A program made the translations under genes and the position numbers. Source: Diphasiastrum complanatum (lineage: Eukaryota; Streptophyta; Lycopodiopsida; Lycopodiales; Lycopodiaceae). Taken from it: a stretch of DNA of 64,000 nucleotides. A model generated the notes under the pieces. It searched no databases. It had not been told where the DNA came from and saw only the letters and a list, made by a program, of their open reading frames with translations. This document shows, one piece after another, positions 36,031 to 48,034 of the stretch; within the stretch, counting starts at the first letter, position 1, and the number at the start of each line of letters is the position of its first letter. The DNA lies in contig CM055108.1 of the NCBI GenBank assembly GCA_029204225.1, positions 16,522,222 through 16,586,221 on the forward strand, written 5' to 3'.

Positions 36031-36577
36031 CCGTAGAAGAAATCTATGGCATGTGGCCAGCAGTGATCCGGAATTGAGAGAGCATGTGAGGGAGGTAACA
36101 AATGTTTATAGCCCACGAGCTTAGAATACTGTTCTTTTGGTGCTTCTAGAGAAGCTCCTAATCGCAAATATAAGATTGTGGATCCATGAATGGCTACTAA
36201 TGGCTTACTGGTCAATGCTTAGCATATATACAGAATTCGTCCAGATGCAGGCCGGACATTGAAGTCCAGTATAAGCCATGCAGATTATTGAAGAATTATA
36301 AATTATAATTTTTCTTTAATATAATTGAGACCTGTTTGCAGATGCTTGTTTGCATATTGTACCTACAAAAGATCGTGGGTCATGAGCATTCAAGACCTGC
36401 AACGAGTCCTGACCTTCTGTGGAAAAACCTGATCTCTGGTCACTTATCTTGGGATCAAGGAATATAAGTTTTGAGTACACAAATTATGTAAAAATTATTG
36501 CAAGCGCATTTGTTGATCTCAGCACACAACTGTTTAAATATCTGAAAAGTGGATTATCAAGGACCAAAGAAACAGCA
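34930..36577. other. Intergenic and 5' region of the HAK gene
   Basis: AT-rich, no gene recognised. A (GA)25 tract lies at 35979-36028. The 5' UTR and promoter of the transporter probably lie in the last few hundred bases; the reading frame of its first exon stays open upstream to a GTG at 36419 without an ATG. Confidence 0.5.
35979..36028. repeat. (GA)25 microsatellite
   Basis: An uninterrupted dinucleotide tract about 550 bases upstream of the HAK start codon. Confidence 0.97.
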
Positions 36578-39500
36578 ATGCAGGATAATATCGAAGATGT
36601 TGAGGTTGGATCAAAATTCCAATTTGACAATGTGTCGGGAATTTCTACTCTAAATGCTGAGACTACATTAGCAAGAAGGATGCCTACTCAACAAGCCCTT
36701 CAAGAGCATAGAACGGAGCTTCCCACAGCAGACCCAGATTCAAATCTTAGAAGAAGTCCTCTATCAATTGAGAGAGAGGCGATCGCTCCAGTTTTCAAAG
36801 AACAGAAGGTATATGTAGTGCTGACTTCAACTCAATGGTCATAATTCTACTTTCTGTACGTGAAAATGTATTTGATCTGTGTAAATGACCGGGAAATACG
36901 TCCTATGTCAAAATGCATAGTATATGACTGAGTATAAAGCATGGGTACAGAACTATGGAAAATGGGGAAATCTGGTGCTAGCATACCAGACCCTGGGAGT
37001 TGTTTATGGAGACCTCGGGACTTCTCCATTGTACGTATTTCCTACCGTCAGCATGAGCTCACCTCAAGAAGAAGATCTTCTGGGAATCTTAAGCATCATC
37101 TTCTGGACTCTGACACTCATGGGTCTTCTCAAGTATGTGTTTATTGTGCTTCAAGCAGATGATCACGGAGAAGGTAAGGCCTCCAAGTATTTTGATATAG
37201 TTGCTTTTGCTCTTAACAAAGGTCTGGCCAATTGGCAGTTTAAAGCTTTCTGGATCTCATGAATGGGGAAGCCAATCGTTCTTTCGTAGACTGAAAGCTC
37301 TTTCGGGGTTTGATTTTTTAACAGGAGGTACGTTTGCGTTGTACTCCAAACTATGTAGACATACCAAGATTAATGTGAACGCTGGACAACAGTACAGCCG
37401 CTTGGATTCTGACATGAATCTCTCCCACTACGATAAGCCCAAAACTTTGCGATCAAAAACCAAGCAATTGCTTGAAACAAGCAAGGCAGCTCAAAATATT
37501 CTGCTGTTTGTAGTCATGATGGGCACATGCATGGTCATGGGAGATGGAGTGCTGACCCCTGCGATTTCAGGTGATTGTCTTCATAAATGGTGAGCTGGTT
37601 AGGATTCCTCTCCTTTCCTCTCCTCAAGGAGTTCGACTCCCATCCGCCCCATCAATGAGGACTTACAAGAGGAAAAGATAGACTACAAATTTGTACATGA
37701 AGAGAAATTGTACATGTGCGCCTGATCTTTTCATGCCACACCAATCTTCTTATGATTAGATTCTCTGATATGATTAGATTCACCTTAAAGCCTTCATGCA
37801 GTTTTCCCTCACCCACCCAATTCGCTTTTTTTGCAGTGCTGTCAGCAATTGGTGGAATCAAATCAGAAGAATCAGCTATAAGCCAGAGTGAGTATTGACC
37901 TTCGTAACGCAGAGTAGCCCCCTGCAACACCAAAGAGTAATTGCATGTTTGGATCTATAAGACCCTTTCTGCTCCTTTTATTGGATTTTGAGATTTCTTT
38001 GGCCACTTACAGAAGAAAGGGCTAAATTTTCTTGTTTCATTATGTCAAATGAAGACCTGAATGGTTTTAAAAATGTCCTGGATCGTATGCATTGTGCAGC
38101 TGTGGTCATCGTTATCTCAAGCGTAGTCCTGGTTGCCCTCTTCTTGCTTCAAAGTCGGGGTACCAGTAAAGTCAGCTTCCTCTTCTCTCCAATTATGATT
38201 GCATGGTTTGTTACAACTCCCATGATAGGAGCGTATAACATTCACAAATTCTATCCAGGGATATTCAAAGCTCTGTCTCCTCATTATATCATTAGATTTT
38301 TCCAAAGAAACGACAAAGATGGCTGGGTCAATCTGGGCGCCATTTTCCTTTGCATCACAGGTCAGTTGAGCTACTTGCAATCATAAGGGGGCACTTACCT
38401 TCAAGAATGTTCATGGCCTTTTCTTTGTTCCACCAAACTCTGCTCACAGTCTCAAACTGATTTCTTAAAAATTTCAGGAGCTGAGGCTATGTTTGCCGAT
38501 CTTGGACATTTCAACAAACAAGCAATTCAGGTAATTCTTCACAGAAAATAGCCAATTCAGATATAATATTGTCTTCGCTTTCAACATTTCTTCACATCGC
38601 ATAATTTGTCTAGGGAGGCTTTGATAATGTGGTGTCCATAGGTTGATATATCTTCCTGTGTAACAGATTGCATTTTCAACCATGGTTTATCCTTCACTTA
38701 TCATTACCTATGCTGGTGAAGCAGCTTACCTTATCAAGCATCCGGAAAATCTAGGAGATGCCTACTTCAAATCTATACCACGTCCTATTTACTGGCCGAT
38801 GTTCATTATCTCAACATTGGCAGCTATTGTTGCCAGTCAAGCTCTTATATCGGCCACTTTTTCAATCATCAAGCAGTCCATGGCCCTCGGGTGCTTTCCC
38901 CGGGTGAAGTTAATTCACACATCAAAGAAGGAAGAAGGGCAGATCTACTCACCTGAAATAAACTATATCCTGATGGTGCTATGTCTAGCAATTGTAATCG
39001 GATTTAGAAATGGAACCCAGATTGGAAATGCATTTGGTAGGTATTCCCTCGCGAGGAGTTAGTACTACTTTGCAACTTGGTAGTGATTACGGAATTGTGA
39101 ATATTGATATGATTTAATGAGGACGCTTTTTTAACTATCGGTGCAGGAGTCGCTGTGGTCTTTGTCATGATCATAACTACGTTTCTCGTGACTATAGTCA
39201 TGCTCGTTATATGGTCTACACCATGGCCTGTCATTCTCCTCTACTTTATCACCTATCTTACAATTGAGGGAGTATACATGACATCAGTGCTCAATAAAGT
39301 GCCTCAAGGTGGATGGGTGCCTTTTGCCATATCTGCCTTTTTCTTGTTGGTCATGCTAATTTGGAATAGCGGAAGGAAGAAAAAATATCAAGTAGAAGCC
39401 ATGCACAAAATTAGTTCAGGTGAATTGAGCCTTCAGATTTCAAACCTAGGAGCAGTGCGCACTCCAGGAATTTGTTTCTTTTATAGTGAACTGATTCACG

Positions 39501-40090
39501 GGGTTCCTCCTATCATCAGCCAATATGTTAAGATCGTTGGTTCAGTCCATGAAATTGTAATTATTACAAACATTCGATTTATTCCTGTTACTACAGTTTT
39601 GCCAAGCGAGCGTATCTACGTAGGGAGAAAAGGAGTTCAGGGGATCTACTGGTGTGTGGCTCGCTATGGCTACATGGATATCATAGACCTGGAAGGGAAA
39701 GAATTTGTCGATCAGGTGATTGAGAAGCTAACTGAGTACATCACTCCGAATGAAGATCCAAGCAATTACGAATCCTCAGTACAAAAGCTTTCTGGTAATT
39801 CAGAAAACAGCCAATTGGTGAACCAAAAAAGCACATCTGCTACGATCTTCCTAGAGGGTAATAGCACCCAGATGGAGATAGCTAAGCTCCAGCATGCCCA
39901 CAAAAAGGATGCAGCAGTGCATGTAGTTGGAAAAGTGACACTAATATCCGGAAAAAATACAAGCTGGGTTGAAGGAATATTGGTTGAAAACCTCTATCGT
40001 CTGTTGCAGAATAGTTGTAGATCTTCAATAGCAGCACTACGAATACCACCTTCGCGTCTTTTACAAGTGGGTATGGTGTATGAACTCTAG
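36578..40090 (+). CDS. KUP/HAK/KT potassium transporter, 8 exons
   Basis: Deduced exons: 36578-36808, 36921-37173, 37325-37570, 37837-37887, 38100-38360, 38478-38530, 38667-39036, 39147-40090. All junctions use GT-AG, the phases agree, and the sum is 2409 bases (802 residues), normal for the family. The family signature [13 protein letters not shown] lies at ~103-115, [11 protein letters not shown] spans the exon 2/3 join, followed by [40 protein letters not shown] and the C-terminal VGMVYEL. It is an integral membrane K+ importer, probably H+-coupled, at the plasma membrane or tonoplast. The start is the only in-frame ATG upstream of the core. An alternative exon 2 acceptor at 36933 would remove four residues. 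Introns are short (106-266 bases). The N-terminal ~77 residues are not conserved and are the least certain part. Confidence 0.92.
37585..37660 (+). repeat. tRNA-derived SINE-like head in HAK intron 3
   Basis: Box A-like TGGTGAGCTGGTTAGG (37588) and box B-like AGTTCGACTCCC (37630) lie about 42 bases apart, the layout of an internal RNA polymerase III promoter. No acceptor stem was seen, so it is not taken as a tRNA gene. The 3' end was not defined. Confidence 0.4.
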
Positions 40091-40315
40091 TGCGAGCCTG
40101 CTTGCATCAATTGGGTAGAAGCTGTAAGAGAAATCTGCTACCTAAATACGTAGTGTTTTAAGTATCCAAATCATTGTTTTGAGCTTTAGGTTATCAGAAT
40201 TACCAATGTACAATGCAGATTTCTATTATCATGAGTGATCAGAGTATACATCAATTCATTCAATTTGATGATGTCAATCATAAGCTCATATGACATGACA
40301 GACTTGATACCACCT

Positions 40316-40351
<36 letters not shown>

Positions 40352-41365
40352 AGTGCGATTTATCCATAAATTTTGTATGAGGAGATGGATTTTCTAATGA
40401 CCTTTCCATATAGTAATGGTGCCATGAAAGATGAATAACCCCTCTTTCATGGCATGATGAGATGACTCACTCCAAAGGTAACATGACATTCAAAGTGTGT
40501 ATTATGAAAGGTGTTGGGCAGAGGACATTTTGCCCGATAAGAATTTTTAGAGAACATTTTGCCCGACACCTTCCATTGCGTAATAGATACTTTTAACTTT
40601 TTTCACATGTACATTATGAAGCGTAATAAGCGTGGCAGCCATACGTTTGACGCCTGACGCACAGGTCAGAAAGCGCAACACAAGAATTTTCAAAAAAGGA
40701 GATGCGTATTCTGACTTTAAGCTGCCCAAAAATGGGCATAATAAGCAGCAAGTATCCATTATGTAAAGGACTAGTGCCCAAAACTGCAAGTTAAACTTGA
40801 TCTCTCTTTGTGTGGGAACTACTTATGACCCTCTCTACCCTTTCTTCTCTAAAAGAGTAGTTATCCTTGATTTTATTATTAAATCATGGGAAAACTCATC
40901 AACGTACAAGAAGATGTAAGTATATAGAATGATAACGCCGAACGACAAAAATGAATGAAGCTAATCAAAAGTTTAAGAAAACTTAAAATAGTAAATTAAT
41001 TACTCAAAACCAACTGCTTGATGTGATTCACTAACTAAAATAGTGTCACTAATAGGTAATGCAAGAAGCTTTGAAACAACCACTCCTGCAAATTATTGAG
41101 CTCATCGAAGAATTGAAAGTGCCTGTGAATGTTGCAATGCAATAGAACGCTAACGATAGAAAGAAACAATGATGGATGGTAAGATGATGCTTTGTCCTTG
41201 GCTTTTCACCACAAGCTCCGCACATAATGACAAAAAATCATTAAATTTCTTATGAAGACATCCATATGTTTCCAAGGCAAAGGGGATGAAATCTTCACCA
41301 GGTTCACGATCATTATAATCTCAATCCTTTTCTTGAGCTGCGTGAGATGCAGCGGCCCCTTGCGT
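40091..41365. other. Intergenic downstream of HAK
   Basis: No gene recognised. A (CA)n tract lies at 40319-40347. The sequence ACATTTTGCCCGA occurs twice near 40530 and 40560. Confidence 0.5.
40319..40347. repeat. (CA)n microsatellite
   Basis: About 14 CA units, 230 bases after the HAK stop codon. Confidence 0.95.
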
Positions 41366-41901
41366 GTGTTGGGGGTATTCCCGTCATGGTTGTAAATAAA
41401 TAAAACGTTGCGTAAGCCCATGGCCCAATGAGCATTTGTAAGTAATTTTTTTGGAATAAATTAGACTTTGGGCCATGTAATTAAAAATAATATTAGAGGC
41501 CAAAGTTTAAGTCAGGTTTAAGTTACTAAGTTTTTTGGATTAGTCAAAAGTCAAATGGTGGTGGTAGGTGGAGTGTGCTTCTTCCTACACCATAGATTAG
41601 TTTGTGTTTTTTGTGGATGATGTGGATTACGATCCCATCCTTTGCAAGTAGCCAACAAGATGCAAGGGGCAAGGGCCACCCCAAAGATAAAAAAGACACC
41701 ATTTGTAACCATTTTTCATGCTTAATGAGAAGGAGGAGACTCTACCATTTTGGAGAGCAAAGCATCCTCATTTGCTATTCAATCATTGCTAATGCTATTG
41801 TCTTGCTTTCTATTGTTCTCTATCTTCCATTGTTTTTGGTTTCATTAGTTAAAGCTTTTCCATTAGCATGCATAATGAACAAGTGACCTATCCTCCATCT
41901 C

Positions 41902-41958
<57 letters not shown>

Positions 41959-41978
41959 CTCCTCCTCCTCCTCCTCCT

Positions 41979-42044
<66 letters not shown>

Positions 42045-42058
42045 CTCCTCCTCCTCCT

Positions 42059-42126
<68 letters not shown>

Positions 42127-42135
42127 CTCCTCCTC

Positions 42136-42178
<43 letters not shown>
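41366..42178 (+). repeat. Partial gypsy LTR ending in a compound microsatellite
   Basis: It starts TGTTGGGGGTATTCC, then TTGTAAATAAATAA, like the intact LTR at 47243-48029, and follows the same layout (GGCCCAATGAGCA, TTAGAGGCC, TCTTCCATT, then CT repeats). The part after the CT tract in the intact LTR is missing. Confidence 0.65.
41904..42178. repeat. Compound (CT)n/(CTC)n microsatellite, ~275 bp
   Basis: Long CT runs are interrupted by three blocks of CTC repeats (near 41955, 42040 and 42121), each 6-9 units. Long frames on both strands here are pure Ser/Leu, Pro or Arg/Glu repeats. Confidence 0.97.
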
Positions 42179-42179
<1 letters not shown>

Positions 42180-44160
42180 GGACTCTTCTTTATCAAAAGT
42201 TAACACCCTTGATCATGCTATAAATAAACATATGTGATTTGATGGTCCTAAACTTTGTTGCCAACCCAACTATATATGATACTTTTCAAAAAACTATTTT
42301 CCCAACAATTTTGGCTGAAAGGGAGCTTCCATGCAACTTCCTACGGAACCACTATATGTAGCTTGTTCTCGAATGAGTTTTTTCTACTATATGGTGAGCA
42401 GAAGTTGGAAGAGATGCTCATGATAGAGATGGCGCCCTCCCTGGCTTGAAGTCATCTGCTTCTACTCTACGGTATGTGGTTCTGCTCGTTTCATGTCTTT
42501 GCTTTCATCTCTTTGCTACATATGAAGGATATCAAGCTTTCTGGGTGATAAACATGATGGTATGAATCCGTTGTCCAACAATGGATCAACGAGGGTTCAT
42601 ACACATTTTTTGTATGGCATTTTCTTCAAGTATTATCCGCTGTCCAGCGATGGACCAGCGATGAAGCTTGCTCAACTATGGAGAAGCTTGTTGAAGATAT
42701 ATGAGTTGATGTCCAGCGATGGACCTGCAACGATTTATCTTGAGAAAGATACTCAAAAAATTGATATATATGGTAAGTTGTTCAGCGATGGACCAACGAT
42801 GAACCAATGCTTCCTTCCACATACTTTATAAAGCATGATAATGATAGGTATGTATCACATATGGTAGGTTGAGACAAAAGCTTCTTAATGACCAGCGATG
42901 AAGCACTTCTTACCTTATGAATGTTTGTGTGGATTCAAACTCCTTATCATAGATATGAAAGGATGAAAGTTTGGTTTGATAACTACAATTTAAAATAGGC
43001 TTTACTATCCTTCAAAGGACAATATGAATGTTTGGTTGTTTCATAAGTAACGAAAGGTTACATACATACTCCAGAGACGAAGCCATTGTAGTATCATGCT
43101 ATTATACAAAAGATACAACTCAGACACTGGCATGTTCTGATTATGATTAGTATATCTCATGTTGTAACCTGTTTTGCTATCATACTTTTGAATGATTGCT
43201 ATTTCAAAGGGAATACTACTGTGTCTAAGCCACCTAACAAATAAAACTTGTGCTCTTTGTAGCATCGAATATTACTACTATCTTCGGTTTTTATTAGGTT
43301 CGGTTTCGAACCATAAAGCTATAAGCGTTTGCACAGGTATGCACATTAAATCATTCGCTTCAGACTTATATAAGCAATGAGTGGTAGGCTCTCCTTAATG
43401 TGCTTATTATCGCTTTCACAATAGCTGACAATAATGTTATGAACGATTTAAGTCTAAGGAAGGCAAGAGCACTCGAGGGACTAAACATGGCATCCTCACA
43501 AGAAACCACTGCTACAATCATCCATGTATGAGTTTTTTGAACAGTTTTCAGATTTTGCAAGTATCACCTATGCTCGAAAGGGAAGGTGTCTCTTCACAAA
43601 TATCTTCCATTCTAGGTGACTAATAATGATTCTAAATACAGAATTTAATTGGTTTCTACTTAGTTCGACTATATCATTTCACAAATAATGAAACTTTTCT
43701 GCGTATAATGACACCCACGCTGTCTTAAAGCAAGGTTTCTCTTCAAATTATCTTAGACAGCATGGATTTGCGTAAAATAAATGGTTCTTACAAAAGGATT
43801 AGAATGGCATGGATTTGCCCTAATACCTTGTAAAAACCATGAGAACCTCATCAATAAAATAAAGCCTATCCGATACAAGGTCTTAAATACCACGAGTTGG
43901 ATATGGAGTTACGATAAACGTAAGTTCACTCGTAACTACACTATTCAACCATGGCTTGTGCAAATTTATTACCCATTCAGTTGTCATATCATATTATGGT
44001 GAGATACGACTGGAAAGCATGGATATGGTCAGGAGTATGGATAGTAGTGCGTGACGTTTCTTAACTCACCATGGTTAGAATAGCATGGATTTTCTCTGAC
44101 ACCAAGACATGTGTTCACACCATTTCTTTTAGTGATAAGCAATATATACAGTGAAAATTT
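42179..44160 (-). repeat. Unnamed dispersed repeat, copy B (inverted relative to copy A)
   Basis: Read on the minus strand it carries the same blocks as 15.18-16.69 kb in the same order: CCAGTCGTATCTCACC, GGTATTAGGGCAAATCCATGCC, a TGGTTCGAAACCGAACC palindrome (near 43300), then the hairpin array. Ends not determined. No coding frame. Confidence 0.62.
42573..42903 (-). repeat. Array of five hairpin motifs, 69-bp period
   Basis: GTCCAGCGATGGAC, the reverse complement of the copy A motif, starts at 42573, 42642, 42711 and 42780 (exactly 69 apart) with a fifth decayed copy at 42890. The core is better conserved than the spacers. Confidence 0.8.
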
Positions 44161-44600
44161 TTCGTACTTATTAACTGATACGGACCAATGCCCAAAAATT
44201 AAATCAACTGATACGGACCAATGCCAGTTGCCTTTCATAGGTTCCACTCTTGCTTGATCATCACTCGATGATGACTTTTGTTCCTCTGATTTCCCATATG
44301 ATGATTCAGCAATGTGATAGGGAAAATCCATCATCCCGTGTTGCAATTCCATCATGGCAGCATCCTTACAAAGTTGTGCAAGTGACGCATAGGATGCTAA
44401 TTCTACCATACCAAATCTGATCTTTTTGGACAGTCCAACATAGTATTTTGCCATGATGATCTGTTGGGAATTGGTGGATCACAATCCTTCACTAGATAAA
44501 AGATCTGATAGGTGTAGTCTCGGATTGTTTCATCAGAGAACTTCTACAGTTTAGATAATTTTGCAAGAGCAGTCTCCATAGTTCAACACTATAATGTCGC
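44161..44600 (-). pseudogene. Gypsy gag remnant
   Basis: Minus-strand frames read SDETIRDYTYQIFYLVKDC, then in another frame YYVGLSKKIRFGMVELASYASLAQLC, as in plant gypsy gag. The frame changes at least once. It lies downstream of the leader and primer-binding site of the same orientation at 44.6-46.15 kb. The rest of gag and pol is missing; sequence left of 44160 is another repeat. Confidence 0.65.
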
Positions 44601-46126
44601 AAATTAGCTGGTTGATGGATCGCTTCAGTGATGGTGCAATGATGATGATGTTCCAACTTTTTCTTCTTTTTTTCTTTTCTTTTTTTCTTTTTTCTTTTTG
44701 AGTGAGAAGAAGAAGAAAAAGAAGAAGAGAAAAGAGAAAAGAGTAAGTAAAAAAGATTGACCAGTAAGAATGGAAAAATAAATAAAACAAAAATGGATTT
44801 AATAGATGATAGAGGGGATGAAAGATGGAGTGGGGATGGAACAGAAGTTATGGCGGTTCCAGGGATGTCGAATCTTGATAGATGTTGTGAAAACCTATAT
44901 TTGACAAGATCTGATCAGTTCAATTGGCTAGTAGTGTGATATAGCTCTTTTTCTTGGTTTTTTCCAGATATCTCTCTGATCCTAGCTCTGATTGGCCTAA
45001 AATTTTCACAATAGCTAGATCTGAAGTAGATCTTGCAAATAATCCAATCTACGAAGGTTACTCGGTGTGAAGGTTGGTCATGTGAGGGTTCTTTGTACTG
45101 TTTTGTAGTCAAAAAACCAATTTTCTTGTAACCTACTGGGAACTAACTCGCCCTTTTAACAATAGCAGGATCTGGGTCAGATCTAACTTATGTCAAATCT
45201 GTGAAGGTTAACTCTCGTAGATGCAAAAGTTATTGATGTCTGGGAAGGTTCTTTAGAGAAAAAATTCACTTTTTCCTTTACAGATCATTCAATATTGGAA
45301 ACTAACTCTTGCAGACTTCATCACTGATGGAAAACAACATTTTAAAGAGAATGGGATGGTCTGCGAAGGTTACTTCTCAGTGGTGCGAGAGTTATTGATG
45401 TTTGTGAGGGCTCAAAATCACTTTTTGGCTCACAGATTAATCAATAATTCAAACTAACTTTTGCAGGCTCTTTTGTGTCTTTGTCTCAGTGAGGTGGAAC
45501 TTCAGAAGCTTTTGTGAAGGTTAGTTTCCACAAAAATTTGGAATTTTGATGTTTGCAACGATTCTATATTAGATTTTGCTATTCTGGATCTTGGGAACCT
45601 TCGCAGAGGGTCTTACTCTACAAGGTAACTCTCGCGGACTTCTCTGTGTCTTGGTCCTAGTGAGATGGAACTTCAGAGAGCTATGCGAAGGTTAATTATA
45701 ATTTTTTTTATTTTTTTGGCTGTTTTTTGGCAAAATGGCTAAGAAGTAACTCTCGTAGGAAGTACAGTAGCTTTGCTAATGTGGCAGAAGATATTGTTAG
45801 GTCTGCGAAGGTTGGACAGATCTGAAAGTTATGGCCTCCAACCCGTTTTCCTGCCTAATTTTCTAGCCAAAAATAGATTTGAACTTTATTTTTATTTTTA
45901 TGGGTTTTTGGAAAGGATTGGGTGTTTGGAACTGAACTTCCCACCACACAATCTCTCCCCACAATACATACAAACAAAAAATCATGAAAAATGACAAAAA
46001 CTAACAATAATCAAGCTATTCTACCCTAAAATTCTGATTTTTGGTGAAAAAAGAATGGTGAGAGAGAAGAAAAGACAGACAGAAAGAAGGAGCGACGAAG
46101 ATGCTATGCGGTAAGACGGAAGTGTG
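44601..46126 (-). other. Leader of gypsy remnant, with ~150-bp degenerate repeats
   Basis: It lies between the primer-binding site and gag. GCGAAGGTT-like words recur near 45052, 45202, 45362, 45514, 45684 and 45804, each followed by AACTCTCG-like words. No coding frame was recognised. Confidence 0.5.
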
Positions 46127-46147
46127 GCGCTCCCCGACGACGGCACC
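46127..46147 (-). promoter_or_regulatory. Gypsy primer-binding site
   Basis: The minus strand reads GGTGCCGTCGTCGGGGAG, a few changes from the site at 9857-9878, directly beside the LTR. Confidence 0.7.
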
Positions 46148-46223
46148 ACTGTTGTGTCGTCAATGTAGCATAGGGTCCGAACGCTGGGAGCGGCAACCTC
46201 GCCTTCACCTGCATAGCATGAAA

Positions 46224-46340
<117 letters not shown>

Positions 46341-46561
46341 CCTAGGTCGAGAGAGGCTTTGGGGGCTCGAACACCTACCCAAAGCTATTCACACCCAACC
46401 TAGGAAGGAGAGAGAGAAGGCCTTGGCTAGGAAAGGCTTTGGAGGCTTGAGCACCTACCTAAAACTATTCGGTCCTAACCGAGAGAGAAAAACCATAAAA
46501 AATCAAAAAACTCTTGAAAAAAAAAATTCAAATCTTCAAAAGAACCCTCGTAGAGCTCTTT

Positions 46562-46563
<2 letters not shown>

Positions 46564-46648
<85 letters not shown>
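46564..46648. repeat. (GA)n microsatellite, ~85 bp
   Basis: Second GA tract of the inverted LTR; it corresponds to the CT tract at 47737-47836. Confidence 0.97.
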
Positions 46649-46651
<3 letters not shown>

Positions 46652-47059
46652 CCCAAGAGAGTTTCTTCCTTAGATTGAGAATGTCAAATGAGTACAAATG
46701 GTGCTCTTTTATTCTTGGGGAGGCCCTTGTCCCATTCGTCCTATTGGCTACTTGAAATGGCAAGGATTGCAATCCTAGCCTTTCAAAGAAACACAAAAGA
46801 TCTAATGATGTACAAAGAAACACAACCCACCTACCTTGTAACTTAGACTTTGGGCCTTTAACTTATTTATTTGCAACTAGGGCCCAAGTCACTAGAACAC
46901 AACTTAAACTATTTACTTAGTGTGCTCATTGGGTTGGGCTTATACACGCAGGACGCCAGTGCCTCGCACTTATTGATCTACTGTATTGAGGTGGGGCCCA
47001 CTTAGTAAGGCTTGGCCAACAGTAGCTAATTTATTATTGTACTAGAAATACCCACAACA

Positions 47060-47242
47060 GTCTATTGCCTATTGGCTTGTATAAATTTGCATGCTTTTTG
47101 AAAGTTTTTATAATCCATTGATTTTGTATTATGACTTACTTGGATTCTTCTGTAAAACCATTGGAAAAGTTGCAGTATTTAGCTGTTCTTTGTGCTAGTC
47201 CCACTAGGTTGTGTACTTTTATGAAACGCCGCTCTTGCTTGC
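47060..47242. other. Spacer between two inverted LTRs
   Basis: 183 bases, including the left target duplication CTTGC at 47238-47242. No homology was recognised; it may be decayed copia sequence. Confidence 0.5.
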
Positions 47243-48029
<787 letters not shown>

Positions 48030-48034
48030 CTTGC

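Noticed and set aside
36419-36577. N-terminal extension of the HAK exon 1 frame
   Set aside because: The frame opens with GTG; the first in-frame ATG is 36578 and the added residues resemble no HAK sequence.
41820-42206. Long frames of Arg/Glu or Ser/Leu/Pro repeats
   Set aside because: They are translations of the compound CT/CTC microsatellite; every frame is open in such a tract. The same holds at 14381-14644, 35823-36215, 46101-46403, 46536-46823 and 47616-48074.
42573-42903. CRISPR-like array (short motif at regular spacing)
   Set aside because: The genome is eukaryotic, the motif is only 14 bases and imperfect, and spacers are related to each other rather than unique. No cas-like gene is near.
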